Of a DNA stretch of 48,492 bases, positions 27,074-34,867 are shown in pieces (positions within the stretch are counted from its first letter, which is position 1; each line of letters starts with the position of its first letter). A model generated the notes under the pieces. It saw only the letters and a list, made by a program, of their open reading frames with translations. It was not told the DNA's origin and did no database searches. Origin of the DNA: Paracoccus nototheniae (lineage in GTDB: Bacteria; Pseudomonadota; Alphaproteobacteria; Rhodobacterales; Rhodobacteraceae); contig NZ_RQRT01000028.1 in NCBI RefSeq assembly GCF_004335005.1, positions 1 through 48,492 on the forward strand. Direction: 5' to 3'. The translations under genes were made by a program, and so were the position numbers.

Positions 27074-28366
27074 ATGGTCGATATCGCCACGCGCGTCTAC
27101 AACCACAAATGGAAGATCGATCCGATCGTCCGGTCGCTGATCGATACCGATTTCTACAAGCTGCTGATGTGTCAGTCGGTTTTTCGCAACAGCCCCGACA
27201 CCCGCGTCACCTTCAGCCTGATCAACCGCAGCCATGATGTCCGCATGGCCGATCTGATCGACGAGGGGGAGTTGCGCGAACAGCTGGATCATGTCCGGTC
27301 CCTGTCGCTGAGCCGTGGCGAAAGCACATGGCTGCGCGGCAACACCTTTTACGGCAAGCGGCAGATGTTCCGCCCCGATTTCATGGAGTTTCTGGAAGGC
27401 CTGCGCCTGCCCCCCTATCATCTGGACAAGCGCGACGGTCAGTTCGAACTGACCTTCGAAGGCCCCTGGCCCCAGGTCATGCTGTGGGAAATTCCGGCGC
27501 TGGCGATCCTGATGGAGCTGCGGTCCCGCGCCGTGCTGAAGGATATGGGCCGGTTCGAGCTGCAGGTGCTCTATGCCCGCGCGATGACCCGGCTGTGGGA
27601 AAAGATCGCCGCCATGCGCCCGCTGGACGATCTGCGCATCGCCGATTTCGGCACGCGGCGGCGCCACAGCTATCTGTGGCAGGATTGGGCGGTTCAGGCC
27701 ATGATCGAGGGGCTGGGCCACCGCTTTACCGGCACCTCGAACTGCGCCATCGCCATGCGCCGCGATATCGAGGCGATCGGCACCAATGCGCATGAATTGC
27801 CGATGGTCCATGCGGCGCTGGCCGACAGCGATGCGGCGCTGCGGGCGGCGCCCTATGACGTGCTGGCCGACTGGCAACAGGAGCACGAGGGCAATCTGCG
27901 CATCATCCTGCCCGACACCTATGGCACCGAAGGCTTTCTGGCGGGCGCGCCGGACTGGCTGGCGGGCTGGACCGGCATCCGCATCGACAGCGGCGATCCG
28001 GCGACGGGGGCCGAAAACGCCATCCGCTGGTGGCGCGAACGCGGCGAGGATCCGCGCGGCAAGCTGGTGATCTTTTCCGACGGGCTGGACGTGGACCGGA
28101 TCGTCGCGCTGCACCGGCAGTTTCATGGCCGTGTCAAGGTCAGCTTTGGCTGGGGCACGCTGTTGACCAATGATTTCCGGGGGCTGGTGCCGGGCGACGG
28201 GCTGGCGCCCTTCAGCCTTGTGTGCAAGGCCGTGGCCGCCGATGGACGCCCGACCGTCAAGCTGTCGGACAACCCCGCCAAGGCCACCGGCCCGGCGGAT
28301 CAGATCGCGCGGTACAAGCAGGTCTTCGGGGTCGGCACCCAGCAGGCGCAGGCGGTCACGGTCTGA
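27074..28366 (+). CDS. pncB: Nicotinate phosphoribosyltransferase PncB
   Basis: This 430-residue type-II phosphoribosyltransferase converts nicotinate, PRPP and ATP to nicotinate mononucleotide, the next step after PncA. The N-terminal DTDFYKLLMCQSVF segment, the FGTRRRHSYLWQ motif (H198, the likely phosphorylated histidine), RIDSGDPATGAENA and LVIFSDGLDV are typical. Its length matches the bacterial enzyme. GAGGGA precedes ATG 27074 at a slightly long spacing. It converges with the phosphate transporter gene, leaving only 6 bp between the two stops and no visible terminator. Confidence 0.95.
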   Translation: MVDIATRVYNHKWKIDPIVRSLIDTDFYKLLMCQSVFRNSPDTRVTFSLINRSHDVRMADLIDEGELREQLDHVRSLSLSRGESTWLRGNTFYGKRQMFRPDFMEFLEGLRLPPYHLDKRDGQFELTFEGPWPQVMLWEIPALAILMELRSRAVLKDMGRFELQVLYARAMTRLWEKIAAMRPLDDLRIADFGTRRRHSYLWQDWAVQAMIEGLGHRFTGTSNCAIAMRRDIEAIGTNAHELPMVHAALADSDAALRAAPYDVLADWQQEHEGNLRIILPDTYGTEGFLAGAPDWLAGWTGIRIDSGDPATGAENAIRWWRERGEDPRGKLVIFSDGLDVDRIVALHRQFHGRVKVSFGWGTLLTNDFRGLVPGDGLAPFSLVCKAVAADGRPTVKLSDNPAKATGPADQIARYKQVFGVGTQQAQAVTV

Positions 28367-28372
28367 ACCGGC

Positions 28373-29815
28373 TCAGCCGCCGACCGTCCACAGGACCAGC
28401 GCGCAGGCCAGCGCCCCAAGCGATGCGGTGATCGGCAGCGTCACCAGCCATGCGGCGGTGATGGTGATGACATGGCTGCGGCGCACCAGAATGCGGCGGC
28501 GGCTTTCCTCGGCGGGCAGCGCGCCCTCGGGGCGGTCGCGGCGGCGGTCCATCCATTCGCGCGCAAAGCCCACGCCAAAGACGCCCCCAACCGCCACATG
28601 CGTGGTCGAAACCGGCAGGCCCAAAGCCGCCGCGCCCAGCACCGTCACGGCGGTCGCCAGCGACACGCAGAACGCGCGGCCCGCATTCAGACGGGTGATG
28701 CCGCTGCCGACCATGTTGACCAGCCGACTGCCAAAAAGCAGCGTGCCCGTGGCGATGGCCAGCCCGCCGCCCGCCAGCACCAGCGCGGACACCAGTCCAA
28801 GGCCCGCAGGCCCGGTCCGCCCCTGCAGGATCACCGACAACGGCCCCGCGATATTGCCCACGTCATTGGCCCCATGCGCAAAGCCCAAAATCACCACGGC
28901 CAGCACCAGCGCCGGACGCAGCAACTTGCGGATGCCGGGTTTGCGGGGGTTCTGGGCCAGTTCCCGCTGCACGCCCCGGCGGGTGGCCAGATACCCGGCC
29001 AGCCCGGCCACGATGCCCACGGCCATCGCAGGCAAAGCCCCCTGCCCGCCGCCTGCCGCCAGCAGCAGCGCGACATAGGCGGCAAACAGCCCCGCCATCG
29101 TCCCGACCATCAACGGCAACCAGCGCAAAGCGGCGCCCGCGCGGTCCGACGCCTCGACCACCTGCCGGCGCAGCGCGATCAGGAACACGCCCGCCAGCGC
29201 CCCCGACAGGACCGGTGTCACCACCCAGACCAGCGCGATCATCGCCACCGTTCCCCAGGCCACGCCGCCGATGCCAAGGGCCACGGCGCCAGCCCCGGCA
29301 ATGCCGCCGACGATGGAATGCGAGGTGCTGACCGGCAGGCCGATGCCCGTGGCCAGCGTGATCCACGAGGCCGCCCCGATCAGCGCCGCGACCATGATCA
29401 TCGGCGCGCGCGATCCTTCGGCGACCGGGCCCAGATCCAGCAGGCCCTGCGCCAGCCGCTGCGACACCGCGCTGCCCGCCAGAATGGCCCCCGCCATCCC
29501 GGCCACCGCGACAAGGATCAGCCCCGGAACCAGCCCGATGGCCCCGGCACCCACTGCCGGGCCAAGCGAGTTCGCAACATCGTTGGCACCGATCGCCACG
29601 CCCAGCCAGGCGGCGACGATCAGCCCGGTGCCCAGCACCAGCACCCCCGGCGCCGCGCCCGACAGGGCCATGACGACGAACAGCGCGCCCACCAGCGCCA
29701 GCATCGCCAGCCCCAGCCTGAGGACCGGGCGAAAGGCATGCATCTGCGCGACCTCGGCATGGCCGACGCGGCCCAGATCCTTGTCCAGCGTGCGAAAGCC
29801 GGGGCGCCGGCTCAT
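28373..29815 (-). CDS. pit: PiT-family inorganic phosphate transporter
   Basis: This 480-residue membrane protein has roughly 10-12 helices and two inverted PiT halves. The signatures are VAIGANDVANSLGPAVGAGAI in the first half and GFAHGANDVGNIAGPL in the second, where the GANDVAN-like motif binds phosphate. The N-terminal cytosolic tail FRTLDKDLGRVGH resembles alphaproteobacterial PiT proteins, which supports the start at 29815. It is the last gene of a minus-strand operon; its ATG overlaps the Nudix stop (ATGA). It carries low-affinity metal-phosphate uptake. No PhoU-like DUF47 partner is next to it. Confidence 0.92.
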   Translation of the reverse strand: MSRRPGFRTLDKDLGRVGHAEVAQMHAFRPVLRLGLAMLALVGALFVVMALSGAAPGVLVLGTGLIVAAWLGVAIGANDVANSLGPAVGAGAIGLVPGLILVAVAGMAGAILAGSAVSQRLAQGLLDLGPVAEGSRAPMIMVAALIGAASWITLATGIGLPVSTSHSIVGGIAGAGAVALGIGGVAWGTVAMIALVWVVTPVLSGALAGVFLIALRRQVVEASDRAGAALRWLPLMVGTMAGLFAAYVALLLAAGGGQGALPAMAVGIVAGLAGYLATRRGVQRELAQNPRKPGIRKLLRPALVLAVVILGFAHGANDVGNIAGPLSVILQGRTGPAGLGLVSALVLAGGGLAIATGTLLFGSRLVNMVGSGITRLNAGRAFCVSLATAVTVLGAAALGLPVSTTHVAVGGVFGVGFAREWMDRRRDRPEGALPAEESRRRILVRRSHVITITAAWLVTLPITASLGALACALVLWTVGG

Positions 29816-30300
29816 CCGTGACCGGCGGGATCAGAGGCTGGGGCCGGATCGGCGGTGCGGGCGGGCAGCGACAGCAGGATCTGTTTCAGTCCCGGCTCGA
29901 CCACCATGCGGGCGGCCTCTTCGGGGTCGAACCAGCGGCGCTTGCGCTGCCGATGCTCGGGGAAGTCATCGGACAGGCGCTCCACCTCCAGCAGAAAGAC
30001 CCGCAGGTCGACGGGCACCGCAAAGCCCTGATCCTGCGCCTTGTCATAGCGGTACCGGCCCAGCTCGGCCTGCCGGACACGGCCCCGGACCCCGGCCTCT
30101 TCCCAGGCCTCCTGCGCTGCGGCGCCCGACAGGGTCCGCCCCTCCATCGGCCAGCCCTTGGGGATGACCCACCGCCCCGTGCCACGGCTGGTGATCAGCA
30201 GCACGCGCCCGCTGTCGGGATCGCGGCAGACGGCGCCCACCTGCAACGACACCGGGCGTCGCCCCAGAATCAACGCAAGGGTCCGTCGCCAGGTCGTCAT
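29812..30300 (-). CDS. Nudix hydrolase (DIPP-like)
   Basis: This 162-residue cytosolic Nudix protein has the core WVIPKGWPMEGRTLSGAAAQ followed by EAWEEAGV. Metal-binding glutamates E64, E67 and E68 are present. Two consensus positions of the box differ: R55 stands for the first Glu, and Q63 for the Arg of REUXEE. Similar WVIPKGW...EAWEEAGV proteins are common in alphaproteobacteria and resemble diphosphoinositol-polyphosphate/Ap6A phosphohydrolases, but the substrate is unknown. The stop and start overlap by ATGA with pit downstream and arfB upstream, so the three are translated in concert. Confidence 0.85.
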   Translation of the reverse strand: MTTWRRTLALILGRRPVSLQVGAVCRDPDSGRVLLITSRGTGRWVIPKGWPMEGRTLSGAAAQEAWEEAGVRGRVRQAELGRYRYDKAQDQGFAVPVDLRVFLLEVERLSDDFPEHRQRKRRWFDPEEAARMVVEPGLKQILLSLPARTADPAPASDPAGHG

Positions 30301-30719
30301 TCGCCGTCATCGACCTTGCCGCGCAGCGATTTGACGTCGCCGCGCACCGCCTTGGCCTTCAGGCGGCGGCGCTGGCTGCCAAGGGTGGGGCGGGTGGCGA
30401 TGCGCCGCTTGGGCGCGGCCAGCGCCTGCCGGATCAGATCGGCCAGCCGTTCGCGGGCCAGTTCGCGGTTGCGGGCCTGACTGCGGGTTTCCTGCGACAG
30501 GATCAGGATCGCCCCTTCGGTCGTCCAGCGCCGCCCGGCCAACCGCTGCAGCCGCCGCTTGACCGCGTCCGACAGGCTTGGGGAACGGGCGGCCTCGAAT
30601 CGCAATTCCACGGCTGTTTCCACCTTGTTCACATTTTGTCCGCCCGGTCCCTGCGACCGGGTGAACTGTTCGGAAAGTTCCCATTCCTCGACAGAGATGG
30701 TGTCGGTGATATACAGCAT
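30297..30719 (-). CDS. arfB: Alternative ribosome-rescue factor ArfB (YaeJ)
   Basis: This 140-residue peptidyl-tRNA hydrolase releases stalled peptides from non-stop ribosomes. The catalytic GGQ lies at 26-28 within RSQGPGGQNVNKVETAVELR, and the C-terminal tail is basic (PKRRIATRP...RRRLKAKA), as needed to enter the empty mRNA channel. That tail and the short length separate it from canonical release factors. I chose ATG 30719 over GTG 30725; neither has a strong Shine-Dalgarno. It overlaps the Nudix gene by ATGA at 30297-30300 and is first in the arfB-Nudix-pit operon. Confidence 0.92.
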   Translation of the reverse strand: MLYITDTISVEEWELSEQFTRSQGPGGQNVNKVETAVELRFEAARSPSLSDAVKRRLQRLAGRRWTTEGAILILSQETRSQARNRELARERLADLIRQALAAPKRRIATRPTLGSQRRRLKAKAVRGDVKSLRGKVDDGE

Positions 30720-30795
30720 GACCACAGGATATGGCGCAAATCACCGCCATTAAAAGCGCAATTCGTTTCGCTTGAGTTAAGTTCTTGCGCGAATG

Positions 30796-31647
30796 TCAGA
30801 TGAGCCGGCAGTTTTCCTGTTCGGGCCAATGCGCAAAGGGCAGAACCGCCCCGTCGCGACGGCTGTCGTCCACCCGCGACAGATCCACCGTCGCCCGGAC
30901 CCATCCCGGCGCATCCATCGCGCCTTCGGCGATGATCCCGGTTTCGGGCCAGAACCCGTCGGGCGGACCATAGATCGCGGCGCGGCCCCGGTTCTCGTCC
31001 AGCGCGGGCAGCCAGTCGCAATCGCCGACGGTGGGCGAATGGACCACGACGCATTGGCTTTCCAGCGCCCGCGCCATCGCGCCGATGCGGACCCGGTGAA
31101 ATCCCGCCACCGTGTCGGTGCAGCTGGGCACCAGCAGGATCTGAACCCCGGCCTGCGCCAGAACCCGGCCCAGCAGGGGGAATTCGCTGTCATAACAGAT
31201 CAGCACCCCCATCCGCCCCAGATCGGTGTCAAAGACCCGCAGGCCCGGCGCGCCGGTCACATTCCATGGATCGCGTTCGAACCGGGTCATGATCTGCTTG
31301 TCCTGATGGCCGATCACCCCCTTTGGCCCGTAAAGAACCGCCCGGTTCACGGGCCGCGCCCCCGCAAAGACCGGCCCCGAGGCGCCAAGGATGTGGCAGC
31401 CATGCGCGGCGGCCAGTTCCTGATGCAGGGCATGGATGGCGGGCCAGTGGCGGGCGACCTCGTGCAGCCCCGCCTCCAGATCCGCCGCCGTGGCGGTCCC
31501 GCCAAGCGAGGCCAGCTCCATCACCGCATATTCGGGAAAGACCAGCAGGTCGGCGTCTGCCGTGGCGACCCAATGGCTCAGCTTGGTGCGATAGGCGTCG
31601 AAGCTGTCGAACCAGTCCAGCGGATAGGCGGCAGAGGCGATCTTCAC
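30796..31647 (-). CDS. Nitrilase-superfamily carbon-nitrogen hydrolase
   Basis: This 283-residue amidase-type enzyme has the Glu-Lys-Cys triad: E39 (LLVFPEYAVMEL), K117 (GHQDKQIMTRFERD) and C151 (GVLICYDSEFP). The substrate is not evident; the family includes amidases, N-carbamoyl hydrolases and omega-amidase. It starts at GTG 31647, which shares GTGA with the GNAT stop; an upstream open extension to 31938 would overlap the GNAT gene and is rejected. It is the last of a three-gene overlapping operon (SnoaL-like, GNAT, nitrilase). That gene order recurs in proteobacteria, as far as I recall, which suggests one linked reaction sequence. Confidence 0.88.
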   Translation of the reverse strand: MKIASAAYPLDWFDSFDAYRTKLSHWVATADADLLVFPEYAVMELASLGGTATAADLEAGLHEVARHWPAIHALHQELAAAHGCHILGASGPVFAGARPVNRAVLYGPKGVIGHQDKQIMTRFERDPWNVTGAPGLRVFDTDLGRMGVLICYDSEFPLLGRVLAQAGVQILLVPSCTDTVAGFHRVRIGAMARALESQCVVVHSPTVGDCDWLPALDENRGRAAIYGPPDGFWPETGIIAEGAMDAPGWVRATVDLSRVDDSRRDGAVLPFAHWPEQENCRLI

Positions 31648-32228
31648 AGCGTTTTCATCCTGAATTGCAGGGACTTGTCGGTCTCGGAGGCGTCGCCCAG
31701 ATCCTTCCACGAAAACGTGGCCGTGACACTGGGCAAGGGCGCATAGCCGCGCTTGCGCCAGAATTCGTCCAGGGGGCGGTAATCGGCAGGCCGCATCGGA
31801 TGGTCCGCAGGCCGGATCACGCTGCAAAATGCGCTGTACCGGGCACCAAGGCCACGGGCATGCGCCTCGCGTGCGTCGAAAAAGGCGTGGCCCACGCCCT
31901 GTCCGCGATACTGCCGCATCAGCACCGATTCGGCGCAATAGAAGATGTCGGACAGCGCCTCGGGGCGGTCGGCAAAGGCGGCGCCGAAATCGGCGGCATG
32001 ATCGGACATCGGCGCGCCGGTCGCGGCCCCCACGATCCGGTCGCCATCCAGCGCCGCCACCACCACCGCACCGGGCGACTGATAGGCGCGCAGGTAATCG
32101 CGTTCGTAATCGTGATTGCCGTCGTACAGATAAGGCCAGTCGTGAAAGACCGCGATGCGCAGCCGCGCCACATCCTCCAGCGCGGCGGCCAGATCGTCTC
32201 CAGTCAGGACGCGGGTGGTGACGGTCAT
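31644..32228 (-). CDS. GNAT-family N-acetyltransferase
   Basis: This 194-residue GNAT-fold enzyme has the acetyl-CoA pyrophosphate-binding motif RQYRGQGVGHAFF (RGQGVG at 108-113) after the beta-4 strand CAESVLM. The C-terminus YRPLDEFWRKRGYAPLPSVTATFSW is typical of acetyltransferases acting on small amines. The acceptor is unknown. The gene overlaps its upstream SnoaL-like neighbour by ATGA at 32225-32228 and its downstream nitrilase neighbour by GTGA. Amine acetylation followed or preceded by amide hydrolysis is a reasonable guess for the operon. Confidence 0.85.
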   Translation of the reverse strand: MTVTTRVLTGDDLAAALEDVARLRIAVFHDWPYLYDGNHDYERDYLRAYQSPGAVVVAALDGDRIVGAATGAPMSDHAADFGAAFADRPEALSDIFYCAESVLMRQYRGQGVGHAFFDAREAHARGLGARYSAFCSVIRPADHPMRPADYRPLDEFWRKRGYAPLPSVTATFSWKDLGDASETDKSLQFRMKTL

Positions 32229-32626
32229 CCGCCGACCTGCCGCATCCAGTCGGCCAGATTGTAATAGGTCGTCACGCGCGAGATCAGGCCGTCGCGCAGC
32301 GTGAAGAACGCGCCCGCAGGCAGGATATAGGTCTGGCCGCTGGCGGGGGGCAGCCCCTCATCCGTCTTCAGATAGGTGCCGTTCACCACGAATTCCGCCG
32401 CCGCCCGGTTGCCCGAGGGATGCGCCATGATCACCATGTCGGTCAGCGTCTCGCGATAGCTGGCGCTCATATGGGCGTTGAAGGCCCGAAACATCTCGCG
32501 GCCCTTGCGGATCTGCCCCTCGTTGACGTGATGTTCGACATCGGGGTGCATCAGCTCCAGCATCCGGTCGGTCTGACCCGCATTGAAGGCCTCGTAATAG
32601 GCGGCGATCACATCCGTGGCGTTCAT
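32225..32626 (-). CDS. SnoaL/NTF2-like ketosteroid-isomerase-related protein
   Basis: This 133-residue alpha+beta barrel protein begins MNATDVIAAYYEAFNAGQTDRML, then HPDVEHHVNEGQIRKG, and ends with LPAGAFFTLRDGLISRVTTYYNLADWMRQV. It fits the ~135-residue steroid-delta-isomerase-related family that is largely proteobacterial, for which no reaction is known. AGGGAG lies 6 nt before ATG 32626; ATG 32629 directly before it is also possible. It leads the SnoaL-GNAT-nitrilase operon and overlaps the GNAT gene by 4 bp. Isomerase/hydrolase chemistry or simple ligand binding are both possible. Confidence 0.8.
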   Translation of the reverse strand: MNATDVIAAYYEAFNAGQTDRMLELMHPDVEHHVNEGQIRKGREMFRAFNAHMSASYRETLTDMVIMAHPSGNRAAAEFVVNGTYLKTDEGLPPASGQTYILPAGAFFTLRDGLISRVTTYYNLADWMRQVGG

Positions 32627-32781
32627 CATCTTCTCCCTTTGGCAGCTGTGCCAGAATTAGCGTCCTTTGCCCGGCGCGTCACCTGCGCCCAAGGGTGCAG
32701 GCGCCGTCCCCTGCCCGCGATGCCTTGAATTTCGGCTTGAACCTGTTAGCGCTGATGCAAATCAGGATCGGAGGATCGACA

Positions 32782-34170
32782 ATGGACAAACCGGATCTCT
32801 TGGGCAGACGCGAGATCACCTGCTTCAAAGCCTATGACGTGCGGGGCGAGCTGGGCAAGAACCTTGACCCCGATGTCGCCTATCGCATCGGGCGCGCCTT
32901 CGCGCAGGCCCGCGCCGCCAAGCGCGTCGTGGTGGGCCGCGACAGCCGTGAATCGTCGCCCGAGCTGGCCAAGGCGCTGATCGATGGGCTGACCGATGGC
33001 GGCGCCGATGTGCTGGATCTGGGCCTGGCCGGCACCGAAGAGGTGTATTTCCACACCGGCAATCAGGACACCGATGGCGGGATCGAGGTCACGGCCTCGC
33101 ATAACCCGATCAACTATAACGGCATGAAGATCGTCGGGCGCGGCTCGGCGCCGCTGGATCCGGCCACCGAACTGCCGCCGATCATCGATCTGGCGACCTC
33201 GGGCGACTTTGCGCCGGCCACCAAGGGCAGCGTCAGCGATTTCAGCCATGCCCGCGCCGAATATGCCAGCCGGATGGCCGATTTCGTCGACGTGGCCGCG
33301 CTGAAGCCGATGAAGATCGTCGTGAATGCCGGGAATGGCACCGCAGGCCCGACCTTTGACGCGATCGCGGCCGAACTGGAACGTCGCGGCGCGCCGCTGA
33401 CCTTCGTGCGCATGCACCACAACGTCGATTCAAGCTTTCCCAATGGCATCCCCAACCCGCTGCTGGACGAAAACCAGCCCCCCACCGTCGCCAAGATGGT
33501 CGAGGAAAAGGCCGATCTGGGCGTCGCATGGGACGGCGATTTCGACCGCTGTTTCTTTTTCGACGAGAACGGCCGGTTCATTCCGGGCGAATATATCGTC
33601 GGCCTTCTGGGCGCCGCCTTCCTTGAGAAAAGCCCCGGCGAAAAGGTCGTGCATGACCCGCGCGTCATCATGAACACCCGCGCCATGATCACCGAGGCGG
33701 GAGGCGAGGCCGTGGTCAGCAAGACCGGCCATGCCTTCATCAAGCGCAAGATGCGCGATGTCAGCGCGATCTATGGTGGCGAGATGTCGGCGCATCATTA
33801 TTTCCGCGACTTTTATTACTGCGACAGCGGGATGATCCCGTGGTTGCTGATGATCGAATTGCTGTCGCGCAAGGGCAAGACGCTGGCCGAGATGCTGGAA
33901 GAGCGGATGCGCCTGTATCCGTCCTCGGGCGAGACGAACTATACCATCGCCGACCCCGATGCGGCCATCGCCCGGCTGATCGAAACCTATGAGCCGCAAT
34001 CGGACAGCCGCGACGATCTGGACGGCGTGTCGCTGGATTTCGGCACATGGCGGTTCAACCTGCGCAAGTCGAACACCGAACCCGTCGTTCGCCTGAACGT
34101 CGAGGCCGATGGCGATGCGGCGCTGGTCAAGGAAAAGCAGGCCGAGCTGGCCGCGATCCTCAAGGGCTGA
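32782..34170 (+). CDS. Phosphomannomutase/phosphoglucomutase (AlgC/ManB type)
   Basis: This 462-residue alpha-D-phosphohexomutase interconverts the 1- and 6-phosphates of mannose or glucose for sugar-nucleotide and surface-glycan synthesis. The phosphoserine loop is TASHNPINYNG (S106). The metal-binding loop is DGDFDRC near 251, the sugar-binding loop is GGEMSAHHYF, and the C-terminal phosphate-binding loop is RKSNTEPVVRL. GGAGG lies 7 nt before ATG 32782; earlier in-frame starts are non-conserved. The gene ends in a strong intrinsic terminator at 34183-34211. It may supply GDP-mannose precursors to cell-surface glycans. Confidence 0.93.
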   Translation: MDKPDLLGRREITCFKAYDVRGELGKNLDPDVAYRIGRAFAQARAAKRVVVGRDSRESSPELAKALIDGLTDGGADVLDLGLAGTEEVYFHTGNQDTDGGIEVTASHNPINYNGMKIVGRGSAPLDPATELPPIIDLATSGDFAPATKGSVSDFSHARAEYASRMADFVDVAALKPMKIVVNAGNGTAGPTFDAIAAELERRGAPLTFVRMHHNVDSSFPNGIPNPLLDENQPPTVAKMVEEKADLGVAWDGDFDRCFFFDENGRFIPGEYIVGLLGAAFLEKSPGEKVVHDPRVIMNTRAMITEAGGEAVVSKTGHAFIKRKMRDVSAIYGGEMSAHHYFRDFYYCDSGMIPWLLMIELLSRKGKTLAEMLEERMRLYPSSGETNYTIADPDAAIARLIETYEPQSDSRDDLDGVSLDFGTWRFNLRKSNTEPVVRLNVEADGDAALVKEKQAELAAILKG

Positions 34171-34182
34171 CAGCCCGATGCA

Positions 34183-34211
34183 GGCACCGGGCGGAACCGC
34201 CCGGTGCCTTT
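34183..34211 (+). terminator. Intrinsic terminator after the phosphohexomutase gene
   Basis: A 12-bp perfect stem, GGCACCGGGCGG (34183-34194) with CCGCCCGGTGCC (34197-34208), closes an AA loop and is followed by TTT. It lies 13 nt after the stop codon. Confidence 0.9.
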
Positions 34212-34219
34212 GGCGCGCC

Positions 34220-34393
34220 TTAGAACAGGACCGCCGCACCGCCGATCAGGGCGGTCATCAGCCCCAGAAAAATCGCCCAGTGCAACAGGGTGGTGCGCCC
34301 GACATGAACGGGTGCCGGATTGGCAGGGGCCGTTTGGGTCGGCGCAGATGCGGATGTCGGTCGGGACGCCTGGTCCGCTTGGTCATTGTCCAT
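34220..34393 (-). CDS. Small single-pass membrane protein, uncharacterised
   Basis: This 57-residue protein has a Pro/Ala/Thr-rich N-terminal half (MDNDQADQASRPTSASAPTQ...) and one C-terminal transmembrane helix (LLHWAIFLGLMTALIGGAAVLF). I do not recognise a family. ATG 34393 has AAGGA 8 nt upstream, which supports it as a real gene over the longer reading from 34414. It lies on the strand of the CNNM gene, downstream of another small orphan, between the phosphohexomutase terminator and 34457. A tail-anchored membrane product is inferred. Confidence 0.5.
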   Translation of the reverse strand: MDNDQADQASRPTSASAPTQTAPANPAPVHVGRTTLLHWAIFLGLMTALIGGAAVLF

Positions 34394-34456
34394 GATGAAA
34401 ATCCTTGCAGGCATTGCAGTTCGGACGGCCCGCGATGCGGGGTCCGGCGACAGCTG

Positions 34457-34858
34457 TCAGGCAAGGATGACGGGCGGTGCGCGGGGCCGCCCCGGCAGAC
34501 GCGCCGCCGTCGGGACACGGGGCTGCGGGCCGGCGGCATGATCCACCCCTGACGGGCAAGGCCCCGTCATGGGCGCAGGCAGAGGCGCGCTGACCATGAC
34601 CGGGTCCGGCGCCTTGGGCGCGGGGGCCGTGGCGGCGGGACGGACCAGCACCGCCTGACCGCTCAGCAGGGCGCTGTCGGTCACATGATCATGGGGCAGT
34701 TGCATGCCACCCACGGCGATCGGGCGCGCGGGCAGAAACGCCGACATCAGCACCAGCGCCAGCACCGCGATCATCGCGGCAAGGCGCCGCGCCATCACGG
34801 CAGGGGCCGGGACGCCGCGAGGCAGCGCATCGGGATCAGGGGTGATGGCGGGTGTCAT
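34457..34858 (-). CDS. Hypothetical protein with one N-terminal membrane segment
   Basis: This 133-residue protein has one hydrophobic segment (MIAVLALVLMSAFLPA near 29-44), a short VGGMQLPHDHVTDSALLSG region, and a long Pro/Ala-rich tail. No family is recognised. G/C bias at third codon positions is consistent with coding. The start lies 9 nt after the stop of the upstream CNNM/CorC-like gene, so the two may be co-transcribed. The Pro/Ala-rich end may be periplasmic, with the helix acting as an uncleaved anchor or signal. A spurious call remains possible. Confidence 0.5.
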   Translation of the reverse strand: MTPAITPDPDALPRGVPAPAVMARRLAAMIAVLALVLMSAFLPARPIAVGGMQLPHDHVTDSALLSGQAVLVRPAATAPAPKAPDPVMVSAPLPAPMTGPCPSGVDHAAGPQPRVPTAARLPGRPRAPPVILA

Positions 34859-34867
34859 CGGGGCCGA

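Noticed and set aside
28472..29821. 449-codon plus-strand open frame opposite pit
   Set aside because: It lies wholly antisense to the PiT transporter; extreme Arg/Gln/His composition marks it as a shadow.
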